From positions 1 through 11,760 of the forward strand of contig JAOZVT010000446.1 in NCBI GenBank assembly GCA_025869455.1: a DNA stretch of 11,760 nucleotides. Reading direction: 5' to 3'. This DNA comes from Prosthecobacter sp. (GTDB lineage Bacteria; Verrucomicrobiota; Verrucomicrobiia; Verrucomicrobiales; Verrucomicrobiaceae). How positions within the stretch are numbered: the first letter of the stretch is position 1; each line of letters opens with the position of its first letter. Made by a program: the position numbers and the translations under genes. The notes beneath the pieces were generated by a model. It did not search any database. It was given only the letters and a program-made list of their open reading frames with translations, and was not told the DNA's origin. This document shows, piece after piece, positions 1 to 6,454 of this stretch.

Positions 1-1
1 C

Positions 2-937
2 CAGGGGGAATGGTTCGAATGTGGTGGTTTTTCCGAAAAATTAAGTCGTCTTGCCACCGATTCTTGTCCCTCCGCCGAGTCTCTGCGGGTTGAGCCTCGT
101 CTTCCTTTTGCCCCTCTGGTGTCCAGGGAGGATTTTATCGGCCAAGTGAAACGGGCGCAGGAGTACATCTGCGCTGGAGACATCTACCAGGTGAATCTCT
201 CCCACCCGTGGCGGGCGGATTGGCCAGCAGGCACAGCCTTTTTACCATTCTATCAGCGCCTAAGACGTATCTCGCCCGCTCCCCATGCCGCGTGTTTCCA
301 TCTGGCAGATACGACGGTGCTTTCTGCGTCTCCAGAGCTTTTCTTGAAGCTTTCAGATCGTCTGATCGCCACGCATCCGATCAAGGGTACCCGCCCGCGT
401 TACCCCGAAAATCCGCTGCTGGATGCTGAGTCGGCGAGAGAATTGTTGGCTTGTGAAAAAGAACGGGCTGAACTGCTGATGATCACGGATCTCGAGCGTA
501 ACGATCTCGGCCAAGTTTGTGAATATGGCAGTGTGCAGGTGCCTGATCTGTGGCGGGTGGAGAGTTTTGCCCAGGTGTATCATTTGGTATCCACGGTCAC
601 TGGTACTTTGCGCCCAGGGATCAATCATGCAGCCGCTTTTCGGGCCTGCTTCCCAGGGGGTAGCATCACAGGCGCGCCCAAGAAACGCGCCTCAGAAATC
701 ATCGCCGAATTAGAGCTTTATCCTCGTGACTTATACACGGGTGCGATGGGCTACTTTGGCTTTGATGGTGAAAGCCAATGGAACATCGCCATCCGCACCG
801 CAGTGCAAAAAGGAGACAGCATTTCCTTTCATGTCGGCTCTGGCATCGTGGCAGACAGTGTGCCTGAAAAAGAATGGCAGGAGACCCTGCACAAAGCGTC
901 TGGGATTCTCGCCGCCTGGTCCGCATCTCGCCCCTAA
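2..937 (+). CDS. pabB: Aminodeoxychorismate synthase component I, C-terminal part (5' end outside window)
   Basis: Makes 4-amino-4-deoxychorismate from chorismate for p-aminobenzoate and folate synthesis, normally with a PabA glutaminase partner in the cytoplasm. The frame is open from base 2 and already reads family-like sequence, so the GTG at 119 is internal and the gene begins upstream; 311 residues are present, against about 450 in E. coli PabB. Visible chorismate-binding motifs in order: GDIYQVNLS, HPIKGTRPR (codon at 383 is the catalytic-type lysine), ERAELLMITDLERNDLG, FPGGSITGAPK, YTGAMGYFG, NIAIRTAV and GSGIVADSVPEKEW. The PIKGT lysine favours PabB over anthranilate synthase TrpE, which usually has PIAGT. 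No pabC fusion follows; it ends alone at TAA. No clear terminator follows. Family assignment is very secure; PabB rather than another chorismate enzyme rests mainly on that lysine. Confidence 0.95.
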   Translation, partial: QGEWFECGGFSEKLSRLATDSCPSAESLRVEPRLPFAPLVSREDFIGQVKRAQEYICAGDIYQVNLSHPWRADWPAGTAFLPFYQRLRRISPAPHAACFHLADTTVLSASPELFLKLSDRLIATHPIKGTRPRYPENPLLDAESARELLACEKERAELLMITDLERNDLGQVCEYGSVQVPDLWRVESFAQVYHLVSTVTGTLRPGINHAAAFRACFPGGSITGAPKKRASEIIAELELYPRDLYTGAMGYFGFDGESQWNIAIRTAVQKGDSISFHVGSGIVADSVPEKEWQETLHKASGILAAWSASRP

Positions 938-1022
938 TCACTCAGTCTTCTGCTGTGTCGGCCTCTGCGCCATGCATAACGCCAGATCATGCGCAGACAT
1001 GGTGCATAGAGCATGGTTTTGG

Positions 1023-1048
1023 GCGGCTGACCGCAAGCGGGTGTCCGC
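1023..1048 (+). other. Two tandem 4-bp GC hairpins downstream of pabB
   Basis: GCGG-CTGA-CCGC, two bases, then GCGG-GTGT-CCGC. The arms can pair as two small hairpins or cross-pair. They sit in the 230-base gap between pabB and the next gene and could slow or end pabB transcription, but no T-run follows (ATTTAATG), so this is not a proper intrinsic terminator. Nothing else is recognisable in the gap, and no convincing promoter was found for the lipoprotein genes. Confidence 0.25.
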
Positions 1049-1167
1049 ATTTAATGAGTTCAAAATCAACGCATTAAAAACGGTGTGACGGTAAGGGCAC
1101 AGCACTGGCTCTAAATTACTCAAGCCGCTGAATGATCGCGGTAAATCCACCAACCCATTGAAAGATT

Positions 1168-1482
1168 ATGAAACGCATTTTCCAAATTCTCTGCCTTGTC
1201 ATTGCCAGTCTAGGCCTAACCAATTGTACCGCCTATGTCGATGACGTTGGCTACGCAAGCTCACGCCCCGGCTATTATAACCGTGGCCGCACCTACAGCC
1301 ACCATCCTACCTACTACGGCAGCTCGCGCACTTACAATCGCCATCCAGCGCACTACAGCTCACGGAGCACCCGTGATCGTCACGACCATGATCATGATGA
1401 TCGCAACAGTCGCTATTCACGAAGTTCTGTGAATACCCGAGTCCGTGCCGATGTCGGCGTGCCAGTCCCACTTTTCCGTTAA
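1168..1482 (+). CDS. Small His/Tyr/Arg-rich lipoprotein
   Basis: Protein of 104 residues with no recognised family. Residues 1-20 form a lipoprotein signal peptide (basic MKR, hydrophobic core, lipobox LTNC with Cys20), so it should be lipid-anchored in the cell envelope. The mature part is low-complexity: Tyr/Ser/Arg/His segments with an imperfect repeat (RTYSHHPTYYGSS then RTYNRHPAHYSSR), then a His-Asp run HDHDHDD at about residues 72-79 that could bind metal (inference only). The C-terminus TRVRADVG resembles TRVKANVG in the gene just downstream. The start is ATG; GAAAGATT upstream is the only purine stretch. It is separated by 27 bases from the next lipoprotein gene and is probably co-transcribed with it. 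The function is unknown. Confidence 0.8.
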   Translation: MKRIFQILCLVIASLGLTNCTAYVDDVGYASSRPGYYNRGRTYSHHPTYYGSSRTYNRHPAHYSSRSTRDRHDHDHDDRNSRYSRSSVNTRVRADVGVPVPLFR

Positions 1483-1509
1483 TCAACCCCTAACCAACAG
1501 CACAACAAG

Positions 1510-1680
1510 ATGAAACACATCCTCACTCTCAGTCTCCTTGCCTTCATTGCTTTGGCCGTCCCAAGCTGCAGCACCAGCGTGCATGCCGATGGTCGTGCGG
1601 GAGTTAAGCACAGCAAACATCACTCTTCCCATTCTGATACTCGCGTGAAAGCCAACGTGGGTACTTCCTTGGGGCTGTAA
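1510..1680 (+). CDS. Very small lipoprotein, 56 aa
   Basis: A 56-residue protein starting at ATG 1510. It has a clear lipoprotein signal: MKH, hydrophobic residues 4-16, and lipobox VPSC with Cys20. The mature peptide of about 37 residues is His/Ser/Lys-rich in the middle (KHSKHHSSHSD) and ends TRVKANVGTSLGL. The TRV[K/R]A[N/D]VG motif is shared with the C-terminus of the preceding lipoprotein, which suggests a common ancestor or shared partner. It lies 27 bases after that gene and 17 bases before an intrinsic terminator, so it appears to be the last gene of a two-gene transcript. It has no recognised family and no assigned function. The signal peptide, shared motif and terminator together make a real gene likely despite the short length. 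Confidence 0.75.
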   Translation: MKHILTLSLLAFIALAVPSCSTSVHADGRAGVKHSKHHSSHSDTRVKANVGTSLGL

Positions 1681-1697
1681 TCAGACTCAAACACAGA

Positions 1698-1739
1698 CTG
1701 GGGGACAGATGGGACATCTCATCTGCCCAGGCTTTTTTT
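1698..1739 (+). terminator. Intrinsic terminator of the lipoprotein pair
   Basis: Stem arms CTGGG (1698-1702) plus CAGATG (1706-1711) pair with CATCTG (1720-1725) plus CCCAG (1726-1730), with a 3-base bulge and an 8-base loop. They are followed by GC and seven T (1733-1739). The position, 17 bases after the stop at 1680, fits termination of the two lipoprotein genes. Confidence 0.8.
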
Positions 1740-1743
1740 GCCC

Positions 1744-1765
1744 CGAACTCCGCGATTGATCGCGG
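1744..1765. repeat. Dispersed palindromic repeat, copy A
   Basis: GAACTCCGCGATTGATCGCGG contains a perfect CCGCGA-TTGA-TCGCGG hairpin (1750-1765). The left part matches copy B at 4753-4797 (GGAACTCCGCGATTGGTC) almost exactly. Copy A lacks the GAATCCG tail seen in copies B and C. Confidence 0.5.
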
Positions 1766-1836
1766 CCATCGGCTGCAAATCCTGGCCTCATACGGCTCGG
1801 TGCCTGTCGGTCCAGTATTTTTAAATACAGTCCCGC

Positions 1837-1869
1837 AGTCTCCGAACCATCTGAGACTCAGGCTTTTTT
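1837..1869 (+). terminator. Second plus-strand terminator-like hairpin
   Basis: AGTCTC (1837-1842) pairs perfectly with GAGACT (1853-1858) around a 10-base loop, then CAGGC and six T (1864-1869). It points along the plus strand although no gene lies between it and the terminator at 1698-1739. It lies past the 3' end of the convergent regulator gene. It could be a backup terminator or the 3' end of an undetected small RNA. Confidence 0.45.
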
Positions 1870-1878
1870 GCCGCTGTC

Positions 1879-1906
1879 TCGCGCTGAATCGCGGAATCCG
1901 GGTTTA
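1879..1906. repeat. Dispersed palindromic repeat, copy C
   Basis: TCGCGCTGAATCGCGGAATC, then CGGGTTTA. The half CGCGGAATCCGGGTTTA parallels CACGGAATCCGAGTTAAA in copy B (4753-4797). It overlaps the TAA stop codon (complement of 1904-1906) of the regulator gene, so the repeat may have supplied that stop. Confidence 0.45.
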
Positions 1907-2647
1907 CGCCATGACATGGCGCTGCCTGAACTGTCGTGGGGTCATGCCGGTGCGTTTTTTAAACTGCTGAGTGAAAGCACTCTGATCACAGAAGCCGTGG
2001 TCCAGGGCAATGTCGGAGATCAGCGTTGCGGTCTTGGTCAAGGCTTCTGCGGCGGACTGAATGCGCATGCGCAGCATCAGCTCATGCGGTGTGGTGCCCA
2101 GGCATTCTTGCAGCTTCCGGTGCAGATGCCGCTCTGACACGCCAACGGCTTTGGCCAGTTCGGCAGGGGTGACGCTTTGCTGCAAATGAGCTTGGAGGTA
2201 AGCCACGGCAGCTTCCACCTCACGCACGGTATGTTGAGTGGATTTTTCTTCACAACGACGACTCATGCCCATGATGCCGATGATGTGTCCGGCTTTGCCC
2301 AGGATGGGTACTTTGGTCGTGATGAACCAATTCAAAACGCGCTGCTCATCCAGCCAGAGTTCCAGACGATTGATCACTGATTTGCCCGTGCGAATGATCT
2401 CTTGGTCATCTTGGCGAAAAGCCAAGGCCACATCGGGTGGAAAGAACTGATCATCCGTCGCGCCGACGATCTCGCTCTCATTTTTCAGGCCCAGCCGCTC
2501 CAGTTTGGCCGCATTGGCCGTGATCATGCGCCCCTGGTCATCTTTGACGAAGAAAAACACCCCAGGCAGGTGATCGAACATCCGCCGCAGGCTTTGCGGA
2601 TCGGACATCTGGGAGAAAAACTCAGCTTGGAGACGGGGGCGGCTCAT
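1904..2647 (-). CDS. PAS-domain AraC-family transcriptional regulator
   Basis: A 247-residue predicted DNA-binding regulator. Residues about 19-130 form a PAS domain (MFDHLPGVFFFVKDDQGRM through GATDDQFFPPDVA to IIGIMGMSR). Residues about 140-245 are an AraC-type double helix-turn-helix: first unit VTPAELAKAVGVSERHLHRKLQ, second unit ISDIALDHGFCDQSAFTQQFKKRTGMTPRQFR, which is the family signature. The PAS domain probably senses a small molecule or redox state; the ligand is not evident. The start is ATG at 2647 with no Shine-Dalgarno. It is divergent from the FAD oxidoreductase across 69 bases, the usual layout of a local AraC-type activator and its target, so control of the oxidoreductase and perhaps the hydrolase behind it is inferred. 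Such PAS-AraC proteins commonly adjoin catabolic genes in this phylum (general knowledge). Confidence 0.9.
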   Translation of the reverse strand: MSRPRLQAEFFSQMSDPQSLRRMFDHLPGVFFFVKDDQGRMITANAAKLERLGLKNESEIVGATDDQFFPPDVALAFRQDDQEIIRTGKSVINRLELWLDEQRVLNWFITTKVPILGKAGHIIGIMGMSRRCEEKSTQHTVREVEAAVAYLQAHLQQSVTPAELAKAVGVSERHLHRKLQECLGTTPHELMLRMRIQSAAEALTKTATLISDIALDHGFCDQSAFTQQFKKRTGMTPRQFRQRHVMA

Positions 2648-2716
2648 GGCAGGGATTTAATAAAAGTTGGCACTCACTCACAAGACGCGACTTGCCCTCT
2701 CTGCTAGTCTTCATTC
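2648..2716. promoter_or_regulatory. Divergent intergenic region of regulator and oxidoreductase
   Basis: This 69-base space must carry 5' control signals for both genes unless they lie inside coding sequence. On the minus strand TTGTGA, 17 bases, then TTAAAT is a possible sigma-70 promoter, but it sits only a few bases before the regulator ATG and would give a near-leaderless mRNA. A short direct repeat ACTCACTCAC lies centrally. No clear plus-strand -35/-10 pair or AraC half-sites could be assigned by eye. Confidence 0.35.
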
Positions 2717-4744
2717 ATGCGTGCCCTTCTTTTTTCGCTTTTGACTCTGACTTCAACGATCTCCGCCCTGGAAACGGACATCGTCATTTATGGCGGTACC
2801 CCAGCGGGCATCAGCGCAGGGATCAGTGCGGCTCGTGAGGGTGCCTCCGTGGTCATCATTGAGCCGACTCAGTGGATCGGCGGCATGGTGACGGGTGGCC
2901 TCTGCCGCTCAGATGTGGGGAAGGAAAAGACCATCGGCGGATTCCCGCGTGAGTTCTTTGCGCGGGCAGCCGCCGTGAAACCGGATACGCCAATGTGGTA
3001 TGCGGAGCCGAGTGTGAATCTGGCTACCTTTAAGACCATGCTGGAAGAGGCCGGCGTGAAAGTCATCACCGCCCAGTCATTGAAAAGCATCTCCAAAGAA
3101 GGAGCGCGAATCCTCAGCCTAACGACAAGTGATGACACCACTTACACGGGCAAGATGTTTGTCGATGCCACCTATGAAGGGGATCTCATGGCCGCTGCCA
3201 AAGTCAGTTACATCGTCGGACGTGAAAGCAGTGCCCAGTATGGAGAAGCACTGGCCGGTTACCATCCCATGCCCATCCGCCCGCGCACGGTCGAGGTGAT
3301 GGAAAGCGATTGCCCTAGCATCGGCGGCACCGGTCCCAGTTACATTCACGGGACACCCATCAGCATCCCCGCTCTGGATGCGGCAGGCAAACCCATCTTT
3401 GGCGTCTTTACGGCCCCTAACTTGCAGCCAGGAGACGCTGATCACCGGACGCAGTCTTACAACTTCCGTATTTGCGTGACACAGCGGCCAGACATCATGC
3501 TGCCCTTTCCTAAACCCGCCAGTTATGACCCCGCCAAGTATGAGCTGCTGCTGCGTTTGATCCAGGCGTTTCCAGGCGTGCGATTCGGGCGTTTGTTCCA
3601 CATTGGAAGTGTGTCTAACGGCAAGTATGACCTGAATGCTCAAGGCCTTTTTTCCACCGACTATCCTGGAGCCAATACAGAGTATCCAGATGGAGACGCG
3701 GCCACCCGTGCCCGTATCTGGCAAGACCATGTGGACTTTACCCAGGGCATGCTTTGGTTCCTCGGCCATGACGAGCGTGTGCCGCAAAGCCTGCGTGACC
3801 AGTGCAATTCCTGGGGTCTGTGCAAAGACGAATTTGCCGACAACAACCACTGGCCCTACGCCCTCTACATCCGCGAAGGCCGCCGCATGATCGGTGAGTA
3901 TGTGATGGTGCAGAAAGATCTGCAAAATGATATCTTCAAGGATGACTCCGTGGGCATGGGTTCCTTTGTGATCGATTGCCACATCGTCCAGCGCATTGTC
4001 GCCGAAGACGGCACGGTGCGGGATGAAGGTAGCTTTGCCGATGCTCCGGCACTGCCGTACCAGATTGCCTATCGCAGCCTGACACCAAAGCGGGCCGAGT
4101 GTGAAAACTTGCTTGTTCCTGTCTGCCTATCCGCCAGCCACATCGCCTATTGTTCCTTGCGTATGGAGCCTGTCTATATGGCCATGGGCCATGCTTCGGG
4201 CTTGGCTGCTGCCATGGCCATTCAGAATAAAAGCTCTGTGCAAACCATTGATGTCCCCGCTTTGAGAAAGAAGCTGCTCGATCAAAAAGCCGTGCTCGAA
4301 TTGGCCGAACTAGCCAACATGCCTCGCACCTCCAATCTGCCAGGCCTTGTCATGGATGAACAGGAAGCCGAGCGCATTGGCAACTGGATGGGTAGCACCT
4401 ATGGCAATCCGGTGGACGGCTCGAGTCGCCACGATGAAAACACCGACAAAGGTAAAAAGAGCGTGGTTTACAGTTTCCAAGTTCCCACCACCGGGCGCTA
4501 TGAAGTGCGCCTATCCTACGCCAACGCACCCAACCGAGCCAGCAATGTACCCGTCACCATTCAGCATGCAGAGGGCAGTAGTACCGTGAAAGTGAACCAG
4601 AAAAAAGAGCCCTCCATTGACAAATTATTTGTTAGCCTAGGTATCTTTACCTTCAACGCCGATCAACCCGCCGTGATCACAGTGAGCAATGAGGATACCG
4701 ATGGCATTGTCGGCGCGGATGCGGTGCAGTTGCTGAAACAGTAA
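2717..4744 (+). CDS. Secreted FAD-dependent oxidoreductase with golvesin-like C-terminal domain
   Basis: A 675-residue protein. Residues 1-17 are a signal peptide (MRALLFSLLTLTSTISA), so it is exported. Residues 21-50 form the FAD-binding Rossmann motif: DIVIYGGTPAGISAGISAAREG ending in acidic Glu49, followed by WIGGMVTGGL. This is the FAD_oxidored-type fold, with VDATYEGDLMAAA and the late segment AYCSLRMEPVYMAMGHASGLAAAMA typical of the family. The last 130 or so residues (from about 545) form a beta-rich golvesin/xanthan-lyase-associated type domain (SVVYSFQVPTTGRYEVRLSY, GADAVQLL end), probably binding polysaccharide or acting as a structural module. Such proteins are abundant in Planctomycetota and Verrucomicrobiota and are often mislabelled xanthan lyase; their substrates are largely undefined. 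It is divergent from a PAS-AraC regulator and followed after 126 bases by a secreted hydrolase. The start is ATG 2717 with no Shine-Dalgarno. Confidence 0.9.
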   Translation: MRALLFSLLTLTSTISALETDIVIYGGTPAGISAGISAAREGASVVIIEPTQWIGGMVTGGLCRSDVGKEKTIGGFPREFFARAAAVKPDTPMWYAEPSVNLATFKTMLEEAGVKVITAQSLKSISKEGARILSLTTSDDTTYTGKMFVDATYEGDLMAAAKVSYIVGRESSAQYGEALAGYHPMPIRPRTVEVMESDCPSIGGTGPSYIHGTPISIPALDAAGKPIFGVFTAPNLQPGDADHRTQSYNFRICVTQRPDIMLPFPKPASYDPAKYELLLRLIQAFPGVRFGRLFHIGSVSNGKYDLNAQGLFSTDYPGANTEYPDGDAATRARIWQDHVDFTQGMLWFLGHDERVPQSLRDQCNSWGLCKDEFADNNHWPYALYIREGRRMIGEYVMVQKDLQNDIFKDDSVGMGSFVIDCHIVQRIVAEDGTVRDEGSFADAPALPYQIAYRSLTPKRAECENLLVPVCLSASHIAYCSLRMEPVYMAMGHASGLAAAMAIQNKSSVQTIDVPALRKKLLDQKAVLELAELANMPRTSNLPGLVMDEQEAERIGNWMGSTYGNPVDGSSRHDENTDKGKKSVVYSFQVPTTGRYEVRLSYANAPNRASNVPVTIQHAEGSSTVKVNQKKEPSIDKLFVSLGIFTFNADQPAVITVSNEDTDGIVGADAVQLLKQ

Positions 4745-4752
4745 CGGCGCTT

Positions 4753-4797
4753 GTTTAAACCGGAACTCCGCGATTGGTCACGGAATCCGAGTTAAAC
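4753..4797. repeat. Dispersed palindromic repeat, copy B (most complete)
   Basis: An imperfect inverted repeat of 45 bases: outer arms GTTTAAACCGGA and TCCGAGTTAAAC, inner arms TCCGCGA and TCACGGA around TTGG, with a few mismatches and one bulge. It begins 8 bases after the oxidoreductase stop and could act as a weak transcript end or mRNA-stabilising hairpin, though no T-run follows. Related pieces lie at 1744-1765 and 1879-1906. Confidence 0.55.
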
Positions 4798-4857
4798 CGT
4801 GCCTCAAGAGAATGCCCTGCGTTTTCTTGTTCTGTATGAACTGACGGGGGAAAGCCG

Positions 4858-4875
4858 TTCATGATCTCTCATGAA
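4858..4875 (+). other. Hairpin overlapping the hydrolase start codon
   Basis: TTCATGA (4858-4864), spacer TCTC, TCATGAA (4869-4875): a perfect 7-bp inverted repeat whose right arm contains the ATG at 4871. In mRNA it would pair the start codon. It is AU-rich, so only moderately stable. Chance cannot be excluded. Confidence 0.3.
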
Positions 4876-6064
4876 ATGGTTTTCCCTTCTTTTGTTCAGT
4901 CTAACCACCTATGCGGTGGAGCCGATCACGCTTCCCCTGTGGCCTGAAGGAGCGCCAGGCAAGATGGCCGAACCTTCCCAGGGAACTTTGGAATCCCTTG
5001 CTAAACACGCCTCTAAAAGCTTCGTCACGAATGTCTCCGAGCCAACCATGACGGTCTATCGCCCAGACAAACCGAACGGCACCAGCGTGATCGTAGCTCC
5101 AGGCGGAGCGTTCATTTTTCTTTCCGCCGTGCACGAAGGCTCGCAGGTCTGCGAGTGGCTGAATACACTGGGCGTGACAGCTATCCTGCTGACCTATCGC
5201 ACCCCCACGCGCGATGAAAGTGCCCCGCATGAAAAGCCAGTTCAAGATGCCCAAAAAGCGCTCAGCCTGGTCCGCCAACATGCCAAGGAGTGGCATCTCA
5301 ACCCCAAGCGCGTGGGGCTGATGGGGTTCAGTGCGGGGGGCAATCTCCTAGCACATCTGGCCTGTGACCGTGATTTAAAAAACGACCCGCAAAGCGATGA
5401 CGCTGATCTGCAAGTCCAGCGTCCAGACTTCGGCATCATGATCTATGGAGGCGGCTTCTTGGACCCTACCGATCCGCTGAAGCTGAGTGTCGATTTCAAA
5501 GTCCCCGGTGATGCACCGCCCCTCTTCATGGCCTGCGCAGGCGACGACGGGAACAACCCCATTGCCGCCACGCTAATTTACCTGGAATACAAAAAGCTCA
5601 AGATCCCAGCGGAACTGCATCTCTTTTCCGAAGGTGGACACGGCTTTGGCATGCGGGCCAATGGCCAACCCATCAATCAATGGCCTGCCCGCTGTGCGGA
5701 ATGGATGGATAGCAACGGCTGGCTGCCCACCGCAGCTAAGCTGGATGCCGCCATTCAACACCATGAAGACGCACTACAAATTCTGGTCAAATCTGTCACC
5801 AAGCTCACCTGTGGCAATGACGCACAAATGATCGCTGCATCCCTGCAAGAATTGGAAGCGAAATTCGCCCGTGCTGTCATCCTGAATCAAGATGAAAAAG
5901 ACCGATTGGAAAAGAAACTCCAAAAGTCGCGAGAAGCCGCCAAGAAAAAGATTCAAGAGCTTTCCCCAAACACCATCAAACCGGAGACACTTGTTCAGGA
6001 AATCAACCAATTGAAACAAAACATCGCCGAACTCCAGGCCGAACGCGAGTGGCTTACTCAGTAA
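4871..6064 (+). CDS. Secreted alpha/beta hydrolase (esterase-like) with C-terminal coiled coil
   Basis: A 397-residue protein. Residues 1-15 are a signal peptide. The alpha/beta-hydrolase core runs from about 19 to 285: opening PLWPEGAPG, oxyanion segment APGGAF (76-81), nucleophile elbow GFSAGG (152-157, Ser154), acid candidates Asp225/226 in AGDDGNN, and His257 in GGHGFG. This pattern matches secreted esterase/acetylxylan-esterase-like enzymes common in polysaccharide-degrading bacteria. The usual fold ends near EWMDSNGWL (277-285). Here a further 112 residues follow, helical and charged, with heptad-like segments (LQELEAKFARAV, KDRLEKKLQKSREAAKKKIQEL, INQLKQNIAELQAE), suggesting a coiled coil for oligomerisation or binding. 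It lies 126 bases after the FAD oxidoreductase and is probably part of the same regulated locus. The substrate is unknown. A weak GGGGGAAAG lies about 18 bases before the start. Confidence 0.88.
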   Translation: MKWFSLLLFSLTTYAVEPITLPLWPEGAPGKMAEPSQGTLESLAKHASKSFVTNVSEPTMTVYRPDKPNGTSVIVAPGGAFIFLSAVHEGSQVCEWLNTLGVTAILLTYRTPTRDESAPHEKPVQDAQKALSLVRQHAKEWHLNPKRVGLMGFSAGGNLLAHLACDRDLKNDPQSDDADLQVQRPDFGIMIYGGGFLDPTDPLKLSVDFKVPGDAPPLFMACAGDDGNNPIAATLIYLEYKKLKIPAELHLFSEGGHGFGMRANGQPINQWPARCAEWMDSNGWLPTAAKLDAAIQHHEDALQILVKSVTKLTCGNDAQMIAASLQELEAKFARAVILNQDEKDRLEKKLQKSREAAKKKIQELSPNTIKPETLVQEINQLKQNIAELQAEREWLTQ

Positions 6065-6148
6065 ACGGGGCGCCTTTAAAGGTGGTAACTTACTTCGCAG
6101 AGGATTTGGGAATCATGCAACGGTTCAGCATCGTCAAAAAGTTGCGGG

Positions 6149-6177
6149 GGAAACGGGGTCAGGCTGACCCCGTTTCC
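6149..6177. repeat. GGGGTCAG palindrome, left copy
   Basis: GGAAACGGGGTCAG (6149-6162), one G, then CTGACCCCGTTTCC (6164-6177): a perfect 14-bp inverted repeat. Its arm matches the arm of the palindrome at 7247-7291 apart from one A. Hairpins of this AACGGGGTCAGGCT type are widespread REP-like elements associated with IS200-like (REP-associated tyrosine) transposases in many bacteria (general knowledge). No transposase gene of that type is present in the window. Confidence 0.75.
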
Positions 6178-6324
6178 ACATCTGCAAACCATGTCATGAA
6201 GAACATCTACACAGAAAATGAACAATAGGGAACACTTGTTAAAAGCAATTGAAGCTGGGATTCGGCAAAATGAGGTGCTGTAGATTTCTGGACCAGGGGC
6301 AAAACCCAAAAGCATCGTCCGATC

Positions 6325-6378
6325 ATGAGCCAGAAAACCTATCAACGATACACCCCCGAGTTCAAGGATCCTATCTGA
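6325..6378 (+). pseudogene. IS3-family OrfA transposase N-terminal stub
   Basis: ATG at 6325 opens a 17-codon frame reading MSQKTYQRYTPEFKDPI then stop. The segment KTYQRYTPEFK is the characteristic N-terminus of IS3-family OrfA proteins, whose helix-turn-helix continues after EFK; here everything after that point is gone. TGTAGATTTCTGGACC at 6279-6294 begins with TG, as IS3 ends do, and may be the remnant left terminus (inference). The element is dead: no OrfB, no right end seen. It lies 147 bases after the left GGGGTCAG palindrome. Confidence 0.55.
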
Positions 6379-6416
6379 ACTGCATCCCCCGTTTCCCGCC
6401 CGCCGCCATTTGTGCG

Positions 6417-6442
6417 GGGGGCACGGGGCAACCCGTGTCCCC
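6417..6442. other. GC-rich hairpin with GCAA tetraloop
   Basis: GGGGGCACGGG (6417-6427), loop GCAA, CCCGTGTCCCC (6432-6442): an 11-bp stem with one G-T wobble and a GNRA-type loop. No T-run follows on either strand. It lies just downstream (minus strand) of the start-less ORF ending at 6455 and might be a transcript-end hairpin, or an end structure of a mobile element. Confidence 0.4.
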
Positions 6443-6454
6443 AACCATCTGCAT

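Noticed and set aside
119..937. GTG at 119 as the start of pabB
   Set aside because: The same frame is open from base 2 and a C-terminal chorismate-binding domain alone would lack the usual N-terminal part; the gene enters from outside.
2666..2693. Possible sigma-54 promoter (TGGCAC and TTGC) before the oxidoreductase
   Set aside because: The spacing between the two elements is far too long for a -24/-12 promoter.
3119..3982. 287-codon open frame on the minus strand
   Set aside because: It lies wholly inside the FAD oxidoreductase gene, has no domain-like sequence and is the usual shadow of a GC-rich gene.
4861..4947. Upstream overlapping ORF (28 codons from ATG 4861) with GGGGGAAAG 8 bases before it
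   Set aside because: The peptide is featureless and the purine run is not a real Shine-Dalgarno; the signal peptide at 4871 clearly marks the true gene.
6076..6444. 122-codon minus-strand open frame
   Set aside because: It runs through the left palindrome and the IS3 stub and shows no signal or domain; judged accidental.
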